From contig NZ_AP025343.1 of NCBI RefSeq assembly GCF_021654775.1, positions 4,245,501 to 4,309,500 on the forward strand: 64,000 bases of DNA. The letters are read 5' to 3'. The notes beneath the pieces are model-generated. The model had not been told where the DNA came from. It searched no databases and saw only the letters and a program-made list of their open reading frames with translations. This document shows positions 26,857 through 36,068 of this stretch, in pieces (the stretch's first letter is position 1; every line of letters starts with the position of its first letter). This DNA comes from Paenibacillus azoreducens. Lineage in GTDB: Bacteria; Bacillota; Bacilli; Paenibacillales; Paenibacillaceae. The translations under genes were made by a program, and so were the position numbers.

Positions 26857-27708
26857 TTATTCACCGGAAAACGGAAGGGTTATGCCAAAATAGGTCTGCA
26901 ATGCCTTGTGGTATTCATCCGGAGAGCGTGGAACAAATGTTTGCGCCCCCGCTGATGTAAAAATTCTGAATTCATCTCCCGCCACCGTATTCCGCCCCTC
27001 CAGAGTACGGATAAATACCATCGCCGTCTGCGTAAAGATCGAGTCAGGAGCATGCTGACACCAATAGGAGGCCATCTCATAATCCTGCGGCAGCTGCGGT
27101 TCCTCGGTAAAGGAATAAATCCGGCTCCACTCCCCATGCTTTCGTTCACTCAACATCCAGCCGTAAAACGGGTCGAGCTCCAGTCGGTAACATTCCCCGC
27201 CCAGCTGTTGTTCAAGACCCTCTACTAGCAGCAAGGGCCGAGCCGGCACAATGCCTCCAACGCCGACATCGCAAATATAGGACTGCCCTTCCGCCTTTAC
27301 CCGTAAAACATGATGTCTGCGCATCGGCGGCGGATTTGGTTCGTCACGCCAAAACCTCGCGAAATAGCGGGTAACCTGAAAACCAAGCTCCTCAAGCAAC
27401 CAGCCGAACAATGCATTCAGTTCAAAGCAATATCCGCCGCGGCGGCGCAGCACGATTTTATCGTACAAATCATCCAACTCCAGGGACAGCGGTATCCCCT
27501 GCAAGATATCCAGGTTTTCATACGGCACAGCATAAATATGATGTTCTTGAAGGCTTGCCAGTGTGGACGCAGAGCGGTCGATCGCTCCGGTATACCCGAT
27601 CCGCTCCAGATAAGCGGCAGCGCGCTGCGAGATTTGCGAATGGAATGAATTCATGGGACGATGTACCTCACCTTCATCGATATCAATTCTTCTTCTGTAG
27701 TCTTCCAT
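26857..27708 (-). CDS. nat: Arylamine N-acetyltransferase
   Basis: 283 aa from the ATG after GGAGGTG. NAT enzymes move acetyl from acetyl-CoA to arylamines or related compounds in the cytoplasm. The catalytic triad is visible: Cys94 in RRRGGYCFELN, His in RRHHVLRV and Asp in ICDVGVGG. The Cys lies about 25 residues later than usual, so a start at MNSFHSQ (27654, Cys76) is equally possible. It is a single gene facing a repeat-filled gap upstream. In sporulating relatives some NATs serve secondary metabolism, but no such cluster is visible here. Confidence 0.88.
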   Translation of the reverse strand: MEDYRRRIDIDEGEVHRPMNSFHSQISQRAAAYLERIGYTGAIDRSASTLASLQEHHIYAVPYENLDILQGIPLSLELDDLYDKIVLRRRGGYCFELNALFGWLLEELGFQVTRYFARFWRDEPNPPPMRRHHVLRVKAEGQSYICDVGVGGIVPARPLLLVEGLEQQLGGECYRLELDPFYGWMLSERKHGEWSRIYSFTEEPQLPQDYEMASYWCQHAPDSIFTQTAMVFIRTLEGRNTVAGDEFRIFTSAGAQTFVPRSPDEYHKALQTYFGITLPFSGE

Positions 27709-27924
27709 ATCGGAGCGTCCACCTCCTCCCTGCCGCAGCAAAAAAAGCGTTTTCATAGATCAATAGATTTATTGGAAATAGCAGATCTATGCGAAAATTG
27801 CTGATAGCGGCTAACTACGATTTTCCCTCGGTAGCCATCCGCCAATAGAAAAAAATCTCGACGTTCTTCAGGGGCGTTGGCACGTGGTCTTGAGCGTGGT
27901 TTGAACGATAGGAATGCAATTGAT

Positions 27925-28081
27925 TCAAAGTGCATCCTCTCTACGCTCGATGCTGGTGCATTCAATGAACTCCTGCAAAAGAACATCCTCTTCACGCTCG
28001 ATGCTTGCGCATTCAATGAATTCCTGCAAAAGAACATCCTCTTCACGCTCGATGCTTGCGCAATCAGTGAATTCCTGCTTA
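27925..28081. repeat. Tandem 51-bp minisatellite
   Basis: Two nearly identical 51-bp units (27958-28008 and 28009-28059) are flanked by partial copies on both sides. Each contains CTGCAAAAGAACATCCTCTT and CACGCTCGATGCTTGC. A period divisible by three keeps frames open on both strands, which explains small open frames here; I do not call them genes. Confidence 0.85.
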
Positions 28082-28197
28082 ATGAATAATATTACGGGTA
28101 TTTGAACAGTGGCATTATGAAATGGATTCTTGAATTCGTTTTTTGGATTTTAGTAAAATCCTCCATACAAAAATGACGGGCTGTTCCATCTGAAAAG

Positions 28198-28373
28198 TTG
28201 CAAAAGTGCATTTATTTTAGCGTTCCAGGCAACTATGGCTAGAAAGCTTGCAAAAGTGCATCTTTTCCCCGGCTTTTAGGCAGAGACAGGCGATTCATAG
28301 TCAAATGGATGTACTTTCGCAACAATTTTACATTTCACGCTATAAAAGGCCTGAAAAGGATGCACTTTCGCAA
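28198..28373. repeat. TTGCRAAAGTGCAT repeat cluster, two direct and two inverted copies
   Basis: TTGCAAAAGTGCAT at 28198-28211 and 28248-28261; ATGYACTTTCGCAA, the inverted form, at 28309-28322 and 28360-28373. Spacing within each pair is 50-51 bases, like the adjacent minisatellite, whose core TGCAAAAGAACATC is related. No gene is supported anywhere in 27709-28747. Confidence 0.8.
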
Positions 28374-28617
28374 CATTTTTCCTTTTCACATGATCAACTG
28401 TCTGCAAAAGCTTGCGCCCTGAATCCATTTCATATTGGATTGATATCGAGTATTTGAGCCGAAAAAGCCTGCATTTTTCAGGCTGTCGAGACCTCCCCCC
28501 CTTTCATTTCACGGGGTTTAAATTGCCTCGCGGGTCTCTCAAGTGGGGTGCTCAGAGCATTTTAAATCGATTTTTATTTTAAAAGATATGCTTCCCTGCT
28601 TCCCCCATATAAAAAAT

Positions 28618-28654
28618 AGGGTGCCGAAAAGTCCGCTGGACATTCTCGACACCC
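28618..28654 (-). terminator. Terminator after the first SDR gene
   Basis: On the minus strand CAGGGTGTCGA...TCGGCACCCTA with an inner GTCC-AGC-GGAC stem, then TTTTTT. Confidence 0.85.
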
Positions 28655-28725
28655 TGATTTTTGCAGGCTTTTACCACACCTGCTGCTAGGCACCTTGTTC
28701 TGCTGCCCCTTCGGATTCCCCCAAT

Positions 28726-28771
28726 TAGACAGCAGTATATCCGCCATCTAGACAGCAGTATATCCGCCATC
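28726..28771. repeat. 23-bp tandem duplication across an SDR stop codon
   Basis: Units 28726-28748 and 28749-28771 are identical (TAGACAGCAGTATATCCGCC plus ATC). The junction creates the TAG stop of the dehydrogenase, so the last codons of the gene are repeated just beyond it. Confidence 0.85.
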
Positions 28772-29491
28772 CACAAGCAGGCTTGTGCCGGTGATGAACG
28801 ATGCGTCGTCGCTGGCAAGGAACAGGACGGCTTTCGCAACTTCCTCCGGTTTGCCCAAGCGCCCCATTGGATGAAGCCCGATCAGATGATTGTTCAACGC
28901 TTCGGTTCGGCCCTGAATTAGCGGCGTATCGATGTAACCTGGGCAAACGGCGTTAATGCGTATTCCTTGGGAAGCATAGTCAGCGCTCAAGCTTTGGGTC
29001 AGCAGTTTCACGCCGCCTTTGGCGGACGCATAAGCGGTGACTCTCGATTTGCCGACATGGCTGTGAATGGAGCCGCAGTTCACGATCACGCCGCCAGCCC
29101 CTTGCGCCAGCATTTGCTTGATCGCATATTTATCGCAAAGGAAAACTCCGGACAGATTAATGTCGATCGTCCGCTGCCAGCTTTCGTATGACAGTTGATC
29201 CGCAGGCGCATCCTGCGCAATGCCCGCGTTCGCAAACAAAATGTCCAATTTTCCGTATTTCTCCACGGTTTGCTCAACCAAGCGAATGACATCCTGCTCC
29301 TTCGTTACATCGGTTTTGACGAATAACGCATCGAATCCTTGCTGGTTCAGTTCATCCGCAACAGCTTGTCCGCGATCCGCAAAATCCGCAATGACGACCT
29401 TTGCACCTTCCGCCGCAAACAGTCTAACAGTGGATTCACCGATTCCGCTTGCACCGCCCGTTACGATTGCTACTTTATTTTCAAATCTCAT
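28748..29491 (-). CDS. Short-chain dehydrogenase/reductase (SDR)
   Basis: 247 aa classical SDR. NAD(P) motif TGGASGIG at 11-18, NAG motif ANAGIA, catalytic Ser in NCGSIHSHVG and YASAKGG with the Tyr-x3-Lys pair, and a C-terminal ASFITGTSLLVDGGY. Asp38 after the second strand (VIADF) favours NAD over NADP. Reaction: oxidation or reduction of an alcohol/ketone, substrate unknown. GGGGAGAG lies before the ATG. It follows a second SDR on the same strand and ends in a duplicated 23-bp tract. Confidence 0.88.
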   Translation of the reverse strand: MRFENKVAIVTGGASGIGESTVRLFAAEGAKVVIADFADRGQAVADELNQQGFDALFVKTDVTKEQDVIRLVEQTVEKYGKLDILFANAGIAQDAPADQLSYESWQRTIDINLSGVFLCDKYAIKQMLAQGAGGVIVNCGSIHSHVGKSRVTAYASAKGGVKLLTQSLSADYASQGIRINAVCPGYIDTPLIQGRTEALNNHLIGLHPMGRLGKPEEVAKAVLFLASDDASFITGTSLLVDGGYTAV

Positions 29492-29622
29492 CTTTTCTCT
29501 CTCCCCGTACACAAATTGCATTAAACATTTCGAATAATTTTAAAAAAGTGGTTTGTACTGTTCGCTTCAACCTCGATTGTTTTTATGGTGGTTTAATATT
29601 AGGCATGTTATATATTGTTCTA

Positions 29623-30378
29623 TCAGTTTGCCGTGGCGCCGCCGTCGATGATAAATTCGGAGCCTGTAGAATAAGACGACTCGTCGGAAGCCAGGAACAA
29701 AACCAGATTGGATACTTCTTCGACGGTACCGAACCTTCCCATTGGAGCCACGCGTTTCCCGAGCTCTGCCTCGGACATCTGGCTCATTTGTGCCGCATAA
29801 TCACCCATGGCGGTGTTGATATATGCCGGATGGATGGAATTGACCCGAACATTGGCAGAGGCGTATTCAATCGCCGCATCTTTGGTCATCGTCCGTACCG
29901 CGCCTTTAGTTGCTCCATACGCCAAATGTCCCGACGCTCCAATCAGACCGGCAATAGAGGAAGCGTTAATAACCGAACCGCTTTTTTGTTTGGCCATCAC
30001 CGGTAGGACATGCTTCAAGCCCAGGAAAACGCCCGTCACATTGATCGAAATCATCCGGTTCCACTCATCCAAGCCAATCTCCGCAATCGGTTTAATAAAG
30101 TAAATACCGGCGTTATTGAACAACACATCGATAGCACCGAATTGATTTAATGACTCCTCAACGATACTCTTCCATTGGTCTTCGTTGCTTACATCATGTT
30201 TGAATGCCAGGGCCGTACCGCCCGCCTTTTCGATTTCCGCCGCCGTCTGGCTTACGCTTTCCAAGCTGATATCCGTAACGATGACTTTGGCGCCTTCTTG
30301 CGCGAATCGAATTGCCGTTGTTTTTCCGATGCCTGCTCCCGCGCCTGTAATAAGTGCGACTTTACCTTCCAATCTCAT
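29623..30378 (-). CDS. Short-chain dehydrogenase/reductase (SDR)
   Basis: 251 aa classical SDR resembling 3-alpha/20-beta-hydroxysteroid and cyclopentanol dehydrogenases. Motifs: TGAGAGIG, NNAGIY, Ser in NASSIAGLIG, YGATKGAV, and SYSTGSEFIIDGG at the C-terminus. Asp after VIVT suggests NAD use. It diverges from a LysR regulator across an A/T-rich gap with a palindrome, the usual arrangement for LysR control. The downstream SDR is in the same direction, 131 bases away, and may be part of the same unit. Confidence 0.88.
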   Translation of the reverse strand: MRLEGKVALITGAGAGIGKTTAIRFAQEGAKVIVTDISLESVSQTAAEIEKAGGTALAFKHDVSNEDQWKSIVEESLNQFGAIDVLFNNAGIYFIKPIAEIGLDEWNRMISINVTGVFLGLKHVLPVMAKQKSGSVINASSIAGLIGASGHLAYGATKGAVRTMTKDAAIEYASANVRVNSIHPAYINTAMGDYAAQMSQMSEAELGKRVAPMGRFGTVEEVSNLVLFLASDESSYSTGSEFIIDGGATAN

Positions 30379-30502
30379 GCGACCTCTTCCTTTCCATCCA
30401 TTGCTTTGTGGCAGATCATAATCAATAACTAAGGGGCATGCAGTGCTCCAGCTTTAGTTCAAAGGTACCCCCAAACTTTACTTCTATGGTATCATCGAAA
30501 TT

Positions 30503-30521
30503 AATTAAAAAAAATTTAATT
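30503..30521. promoter_or_regulatory. A/T-rich palindrome between SDR and LysR genes
   Basis: AATTAAA-AAAAA-TTTAATT is a perfect 7-bp inverted repeat between divergent starts, shaped like a LysR T-N11-A box. In such A/T-rich DNA chance similarity is a real possibility. Confidence 0.45.
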
Positions 30522-30569
30522 ATTTTTAATTTGATTTAAGAACAACTTAAACCAAGGAGGCGGATCATC

Positions 30570-31484
30570 ATGAATATCGAAAGATTGGAGTATTTAGTTG
30601 AAGCTGCCAAAACAGGCTCCTTGTCTAAAGCTGCCCAAAATCTTCATGTGACCATCTCGGCAATCAGCCAATCCATTTCAAGCCTGGAGGAAGAATGGGG
30701 AGTTACGCTTCTCAAGCGGTCGAGAACAGGCGCTATCCCTACCCCCGAAGGAGAAGTCATCATTAATAAAGCTATTGAGCTGCTGCAAAAGTACAATGAG
30801 TTAAAAGAAGCAGCGTTAGGTTATTCCGAAACGGTTGAGGGAAGATTGAGGGTAGCCACCATCCCTGGTCCCGTGTTTCTCTTGGAGCAAGCCGTGCTTG
30901 ATTTTAAAAAACAACATCCGCAGGTTAAAGTCGAAATCGCCGAGCAAGGATCGCAGGACATCATCGATGATATTTTGAATGATAAAAGCGACCTTGGCAT
31001 TATCATTCTATTTAAAAACCGTTTGATTGAGCATATGGACCTGGAATTCGAGCGCCTGTTAAAAGTAAAGATGGTGGCGGCTACAAGCCTCCGCTCCCCG
31101 CTCGCCTTTAAAAAGGTAATTACGCCGGCGGAGCTTATCCAGCAACCGGTTGTCCTGTATAATGATGATTATGTAAAGTGGTTTATGGATGAGTTTCAGA
31201 AAAAGTACGGAAATGCCGACATTGTCTACACGACCAATAATCGGGCTTTAATCAGCCGTGCCTGCATGAATTATTTGGCGGTAACGCTGGGACTCAATTA
31301 TTCCTTCATCACGGAGCCTTTATTTCCGGAAGACGATACCATAATCCTGGATTTGGATCTTCCGCAGCAAAGCCCGGTATATTTGGGAGTGATCCAGCGA
31401 AAAGACCGTACGCCATCGACCATTTCCCGCCATTTTCTCGAACGATTGAAACATGATATATCCGAATTGCGGCAAATGATGTAA
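30570..31484 (+). CDS. LysR family transcriptional regulator
   Basis: 304 aa. The N-terminal winged helix covers 1-60 (LVEAAKTGSLSKAAQNLHVT, SQSISSLEEEWG), followed by the LysR substrate-binding domain (LRVATIPGPVFLLEQAVLDF). Probable activator of the two divergent SDR genes; the inducer is unknown. AAGGAGGCGG lies upstream of the ATG. The cardiolipin synthase gene starts 38 bases downstream on the same strand, with its own ribosome site, so read-through is possible. Confidence 0.9.
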   Translation: MNIERLEYLVEAAKTGSLSKAAQNLHVTISAISQSISSLEEEWGVTLLKRSRTGAIPTPEGEVIINKAIELLQKYNELKEAALGYSETVEGRLRVATIPGPVFLLEQAVLDFKKQHPQVKVEIAEQGSQDIIDDILNDKSDLGIIILFKNRLIEHMDLEFERLLKVKMVAATSLRSPLAFKKVITPAELIQQPVVLYNDDYVKWFMDEFQKKYGNADIVYTTNNRALISRACMNYLAVTLGLNYSFITEPLFPEDDTIILDLDLPQQSPVYLGVIQRKDRTPSTISRHFLERLKHDISELRQMM

Positions 31485-31522
31485 TCTAGATTGGAAGCAA
31501 AGCCGAGGAGGAGCTTGTAGCA

Positions 31523-32971
31523 ATGAATTTTTCGTCCCTTATTCTAGGATTAATTCTATTCCTTAACTTTATATTTGCATTATTCGTTGTGTTTAAAGAA
31601 CGCAGGGACGCCGGTACAACCTGGGCCTGGCTGCTGGTTCTATCTTTTATTCCGATTGCCGGCTTTTTGCTGTACCTGCTGTTCGCCCAGAACTTCCGGC
31701 ATGTGCGTCTGTTTCATTGGGGGGACCTCAAAAAAATTGGCGTCGAGGAGACTTTGCTGGAGCAGCTCGAGCAGATGCAGAATGGAAACTATCAATTCCG
31801 CAACGAATCGGCACGCAAAAACCGCGATTTGATTTACATGCATCTGAATAACAACCATTCTATTTTTACGGAGGAAAATGCGGTCGATATCATTACAGAC
31901 GGACAGGAAAAATTCGACCGGCTGTTCAAAGACATTGCAGAAGCAAAAAATTATATTCATGTCCAATACTACATCATTCGGAATGATGCCTTGGGCAAAA
32001 AACTGATTGGCATTCTCACGCAAAAAGCAAAAGAAGGCGTCAAAGTCAGAGTATTATATGATCAGCTTGGTTCCAAAACATTGACAAAAAGATTTTTCCG
32101 CGAATTCCGCGCTGCCGGCGGATTAGCCGAGGCTTTTTTCCCTTCGCGGCTGCGGCTCATCAATTTGCGGCTTAATTACCGTAATCACCGCAAGCTTGTT
32201 ATTATTGACGGTGATATCGGTTATGTCGGCGGATTTAACGTAGGTGATGAATATCTGGGGCTCAACTCAAGTTTTGGATATTGGCGGGACACCCACCTCA
32301 GGATCACCGGTTCGGCCGTATATGCTATGCAGATCCGGTTTATTTTGGATTGGAACCAAGCGTCGCATCATCATTCCATTACATATACCCCCAATTTATT
32401 CCCCCGCGTGGAGCATGCAGGAAAAATTGGGATGCAGATCGTAACCAGCGGCCCGGATAGCGAGTTCGAACATATCAAAAACGGATATATCAAAATGATA
32501 TCGTCAGCCAAAAAATCAATTTATATTCAGACGCCTTACTTTATCCCGGATGCAAGTTTGCTCGATGCGCTGCGGATTGCCGCCTTGTCCGGCGTCGAGG
32601 TGAAAATCATGATTCCCGATAAACCGGATCATATCTTTGTATACTGGGCAACGTATTCATACATTGGCCAGCTCCTGAAAACCGGGGCTACCGTGTATCT
32701 GTACAATAATGGATTTATACATGCCAAAACGATCGTGATCGATGAGGAAATCTCGTCGGTAGGAACGGCCAATATCGATTTCCGTAGTTTCAAGCTGAAT
32801 TTTGAGGTTAACGCCTTTTTGTATGATGAACGAATTGCGAAAAAGCTGACCGAAGTGTTCGATGAGGATTTGCGTGTTTCCAGGCAGCTCACGCTGCATG
32901 AATACGAACAGCGTCCGAGATGGATTCGACTCAAGGAGTCCGTTTCCCGTCTGCTTTCGCCGATTTTATAA
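31523..32971 (+). CDS. cls: Cardiolipin synthase
   Basis: 482 aa phospholipase-D-type enzyme joining two phosphatidylglycerols to cardiolipin at the membrane. Two N-terminal membrane helices (about 5-25 and 33-54), then two PLDc domains with intact HKD motifs: NHRKLVIIDGD (His222, Lys224, Asp229) and IHAKTIVIDEE (His400, Lys402, Asp407). Length is normal for the Cls family. Terminated by a strong hairpin 9 bases past the stop. Confidence 0.93.
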   Translation: MNFSSLILGLILFLNFIFALFVVFKERRDAGTTWAWLLVLSFIPIAGFLLYLLFAQNFRHVRLFHWGDLKKIGVEETLLEQLEQMQNGNYQFRNESARKNRDLIYMHLNNNHSIFTEENAVDIITDGQEKFDRLFKDIAEAKNYIHVQYYIIRNDALGKKLIGILTQKAKEGVKVRVLYDQLGSKTLTKRFFREFRAAGGLAEAFFPSRLRLINLRLNYRNHRKLVIIDGDIGYVGGFNVGDEYLGLNSSFGYWRDTHLRITGSAVYAMQIRFILDWNQASHHHSITYTPNLFPRVEHAGKIGMQIVTSGPDSEFEHIKNGYIKMISSAKKSIYIQTPYFIPDASLLDALRIAALSGVEVKIMIPDKPDHIFVYWATYSYIGQLLKTGATVYLYNNGFIHAKTIVIDEEISSVGTANIDFRSFKLNFEVNAFLYDERIAKKLTEVFDEDLRVSRQLTLHEYEQRPRWIRLKESVSRLLSPIL

Positions 32972-32979
32972 TGAATTTT

Positions 32980-33011
32980 AGAAGCTGTCCTACCGTGGAC
33001 AGCTTCTTTTT
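32980..33011. terminator. Bidirectional terminator
   Basis: AGAAGCTGTCC-TACCGT-GGACAGCTTCT perfect 11-bp stem followed by TTTT, between converging cls and GH18 genes. Confidence 0.92.
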
Positions 33012-33020
33012 GCGTGCACC

Positions 33021-34262
33021 TTATTTCATTTCAAGCGACTGATTGATCTGCGACCAGGCCGGCTTGCCGAAGAGCCCCAAACGCCAAAACGCAACGCCTT
33101 TGAGATCATATCGTTTGGCCAGGCCGATTTTGGAATTTACCGTTGTATCCTTCTCGCTTCCTAGCGAAATTCCCAAGATCAGCTTGTCCTTGCTTGTTTC
33201 GTTAAGCGCTAAACGGATGGCTTCATCCACTTTGTTCAGCGGCTCAGGCCCTTTTTCCTGTTCGAATGCATATGCCATAATGACCAGGTCATCGGCCAAA
33301 TTCGCCAATGTTTTGTAATCGTATCCGGAATAAGAGCTGTTCAGCGGATGCAGAACTACAGTCAACTTAAGCCCTGCCTGATGGGCTTTGCCTGAAAGAT
33401 TTTTGATAAATCCGTTGTAATCCGATTTCACTTTGTTTTTGTCCCCGGTGAGACCCAGTCCTTCAAGATCGAGCGCAATGCCTTTGAATCCTTTTTCGGA
33501 TGCGGTCTTCACGATTTGCGAAATCGTATTTGCCTGCAGTGCAGGATCTTCCAAATTTTTCGTGAGCTCATGGTTGGAATCAACCGAGTAGACCATCAGG
33601 TATGGCGCCGTCCCCTGCTGGGCCGCATCCTGAATAATCGATTCAGGCGTGATGTCGCCCGCTGCCTGCGGCCATTTGTATTCCTTGCCTTCAACCGTGA
33701 ATTGCCCGTTCGCATCAATCCGGCTCCAGCCAAAAGCAACGGAATTAAACGAAGGGATATATGCCCGCTCATCAAAGGAAGAAAGCGCATAAAAACCCAT
33801 CGTGTACATTTCTTTTTGCGGCGAGGTGATCGATACGGTTTGTGTCGGTTGATCCCATGCTACCTCTGCCCCAAACTGCTGGCTGAAGAAGCTGAGCGGG
33901 ATCATCGTGCTGTTTTGGATCGTTTGCGGTGCGTTGGCGAGTGGGACGGACTTTCCGTCGACCAGGGCATTTTTACTGCCGATGGTGAGTACCACCTTCT
34001 TGGTTTCTCCGTTGCTTGCTTTGGTCGCCGTGATCGTCTGCTCCTTCGGATTCCATACCACGGCAATCCCCAGCGCCTCTGAAATGGCGCGGAAAGGCAC
34101 CATGGTCGTTCCTTTCATGACGGTCGGCTGCACCGGAAAAGCCAGCGGGTAGCCATCAAGCATGATGCCGACTTTGCCCGAAGCGGCTTCCGCTGACGGA
34201 ATGGCGGCAAATGATCCGGCGAGGATCGCGGAACTCAAAATAATTTTTCCTATTATTTTCAT
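33021..34262 (-). CDS. Secreted GH18-like glycosidase with copper-amine-oxidase-N domain
   Basis: 413 aa. Signal peptide (cut near AEA), a copper-amine-oxidase-N stalk domain (about 30-150: GTTMVPFRAISEAL, NSTMIPLSFFSQQF), then a GH18 barrel of the SleL/YaaH type (MGFYALSSF, GIALDLEGLG with the acid Glu, LVIMAYAFEQEKGPEPLNKV). Such proteins bind or cut peptidoglycan or chitin-like glycans at the cell or spore surface. GGAG precedes the ATG. It is followed upstream by the ECF sigma/anti-sigma pair on the same strand, but a 97-base gap separates them and co-regulation is unproven. Confidence 0.87.
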   Translation of the reverse strand: MKIIGKIILSSAILAGSFAAIPSAEAASGKVGIMLDGYPLAFPVQPTVMKGTTMVPFRAISEALGIAVVWNPKEQTITATKASNGETKKVVLTIGSKNALVDGKSVPLANAPQTIQNSTMIPLSFFSQQFGAEVAWDQPTQTVSITSPQKEMYTMGFYALSSFDERAYIPSFNSVAFGWSRIDANGQFTVEGKEYKWPQAAGDITPESIIQDAAQQGTAPYLMVYSVDSNHELTKNLEDPALQANTISQIVKTASEKGFKGIALDLEGLGLTGDKNKVKSDYNGFIKNLSGKAHQAGLKLTVVLHPLNSSYSGYDYKTLANLADDLVIMAYAFEQEKGPEPLNKVDEAIRLALNETSKDKLILGISLGSEKDTTVNSKIGLAKRYDLKGVAFWRLGLFGKPAWSQINQSLEMK

Positions 34263-34359
34263 AGTTAGCTCTCCTTGTAAAACTAGCAATATTTCAACTC
34301 ATAGATTACTAGATTTACTATATCACTAGTCCGGATGCCATTTCTACTTTTGAACTCCC

Positions 34360-35505
34360 CTAGTTTCTATTGACCTCCACCTCCACCGCCAGCTGATCCA
34401 GCTCTTGTTCGGTATAATCCCCATCCTCGGGATGCACCGGAAATTTCATAAGGACAGGCACAATGATAACCTTCTTGGCTTCTTTCGGAATCGGTTCGGC
34501 ATATAAGCGCACATCTTTCAGTTGACTCCACTGGTCTTCAGGGAGCTTGCGGTCTTTGATCCGGCTGGAGTCCACGGAGGTCACGATGTTAAGGGGTTGC
34601 CCTTCCGCTTTGATCAAATATTTGATGCCGTAAAAGGTCTTTTCAGCTTTCTGGTTAGCCGCAATCATGCTCTGCGGTATTTCCCAGTGAAGCTTCCATT
34701 CGGAAGCAGTATCCGAAAAACGGGCTTGAACCACGTTAAACCGGACTTGCTGAAAATCGCGGGCTGCGCTCTCTTGATATATTTCGCTTGCAACGCCGTT
34801 TCCGGTTTGTTGGATATCAACGGCAAAATCCCAGTTCCCCTGTACCGTTTGCTGCCCCGCTGCATCTGTACTCGTGTCCATCACTCCAAGCGCAGGAACA
34901 TGAACTAGAAGCTTGAATTTTTCCGGAAGTTTACCCTGAAAGAAATAGTTGACGATTCCCGCTTTGCCCTGATTCAGCACACCTCCGGAATCCGATTTCA
35001 AGACTGCGGGATCCAATTGTTTGATGGTCGCGTCCAGTTTGAAATCCGGAATGACATGGACATCCTTGGACATTACATTATCTTTTTTCTCAAGGCTGTA
35101 ACTCAAGGAAAGTCTCATTCCATCGAATCTGGTCTCATGAATCTTTAAAATATAACCTTGATCTTCTTTTTGAGCCAGCACAGGCAGCACGGTCCCCCCT
35201 GAATCGTTTTTGCCTGAAGCAAGCCCCCGATCTCCCATCCATGAGAAAATGGAATGCACCCATGGCTTGATGGCGTCGGCAAAGGTGCTTTTGGAAAGAG
35301 CTATGATGGAAAAAGCCAACAGCAAACACGCCACGAATCCGGCAGCCGCTTTGCCCATGCGTAATCTATCCCTTCGTTCATGTGTTGGATCATGAGGCAG
35401 CCGGTTCAATGTGTCATCGATGCGCCGCCTTACCACATCCGGAATGGGATGCAGGCTATTTTCCATATTCGCTTTAATCCGCTCGTCCAGGACCGCTCGC
35501 TTCAT
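34360..35505 (-). CDS. DUF4179-type transmembrane anti-sigma factor
   Basis: 381 aa. Cytoplasmic part about 1-50 for sigma binding (NSLHPIPDVVRRRIDDTLNR), one membrane helix about 52-72 (AAAGFVACLLLAFSIIAL), and an extracellular DUF4179 region with a distal beta-rich part. It would hold the sigma factor encoded just upstream; the signal is unknown. The ATG overlaps the sigma-factor stop in an ATGA, so the pair is translationally coupled. No zinc-binding HxxxCxxC motif is visible, unlike ZAS-type anti-sigma factors. Confidence 0.83.
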   Translation of the reverse strand: MKRAVLDERIKANMENSLHPIPDVVRRRIDDTLNRLPHDPTHERRDRLRMGKAAAGFVACLLLAFSIIALSKSTFADAIKPWVHSIFSWMGDRGLASGKNDSGGTVLPVLAQKEDQGYILKIHETRFDGMRLSLSYSLEKKDNVMSKDVHVIPDFKLDATIKQLDPAVLKSDSGGVLNQGKAGIVNYFFQGKLPEKFKLLVHVPALGVMDTSTDAAGQQTVQGNWDFAVDIQQTGNGVASEIYQESAARDFQQVRFNVVQARFSDTASEWKLHWEIPQSMIAANQKAEKTFYGIKYLIKAEGQPLNIVTSVDSSRIKDRKLPEDQWSQLKDVRLYAEPIPKEAKKVIIVPVLMKFPVHPEDGDYTEQELDQLAVEVEVNRN

Positions 35506-36035
35506 TGCTGCTCCGCCTCCCCTTCCGTTTCTTTGAACAATACGGCTAATTTTGCCCTTGCCCGGTGCAGCCTCGATTTGACTGCGGATTCCGAAATCCC
35601 CAATGTTTGCGCTATATCTTTTACGGGAAAATCCTCCAAATAATACAACATGACAACCTCCTTATGTTCGAAGTCCAGACCGCATAGAAAATCATAAAGT
35701 TCAAGCTGCGACGCAGCTTCTATGCGATTGGATGGGTCCGCCCTCTCAACGATGTGCTTCAGCGGAATCACTTTGCCCTTTTGCCTGATCAATTGCCTGC
35801 ATTCGTTAATGAGAATCCGGATGAGCCAGGTTCGAAAATACGCCGGTTCCCTCAGTTTGGTTATTCCTTTATAGGCTTTAAGGATGGTCTCTTGGATCGC
35901 ATCAGCCGCGTCTTCATCCGACTTAAAAAATCCTTTGGCTATTGCATACATCATCTGCTCGTTTTCATGGATCAGGCAAATAAAAGCTTCGCGCGAGCCG
36001 CTTCTGGCCTCCTGCACGGTTTGTATGCTGCTCAA
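35502..36035 (-). CDS. ECF RNA polymerase sigma factor (SigX/SigM-like length)
   Basis: 177 aa. Region 2 (FFKSDEDAADAIQETILKAY, YFRTWLIRILINECRQLIRQ) and region 4 (LYYLEDFPVKDIAQTLGISE, AVKSRLHRARAKL) are complete. The start is TTG: an in-frame TGA lies immediately before it and no ATG or GTG gives a full region 2. A GAGGAG site lies 11 bases upstream. An ECF-type promoter precedes it, as expected for autoregulation. Its anti-sigma gene overlaps the 3' end by four bases. Regulon unknown. Confidence 0.86.
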   Translation of the reverse strand: MSSIQTVQEARSGSREAFICLIHENEQMMYAIAKGFFKSDEDAADAIQETILKAYKGITKLREPAYFRTWLIRILINECRQLIRQKGKVIPLKHIVERADPSNRIEAASQLELYDFLCGLDFEHKEVVMLYYLEDFPVKDIAQTLGISESAVKSRLHRARAKLAVLFKETEGEAEQQ

Positions 36036-36068
36036 TCAAAGCACGTCTCCTCTCTCTGCTTTTAACCA

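Noticed and set aside
27753..28105. Small open frames on both strands over the 51-bp tandem repeat
   Set aside because: They stay open only because the repeat length is a multiple of three; no ribosome site and no family resemblance.
28198..28373. Possible CRISPR-like array
   Set aside because: Repeat cores are 14 bp, occur in both orientations, number only four, and no cas gene is present.
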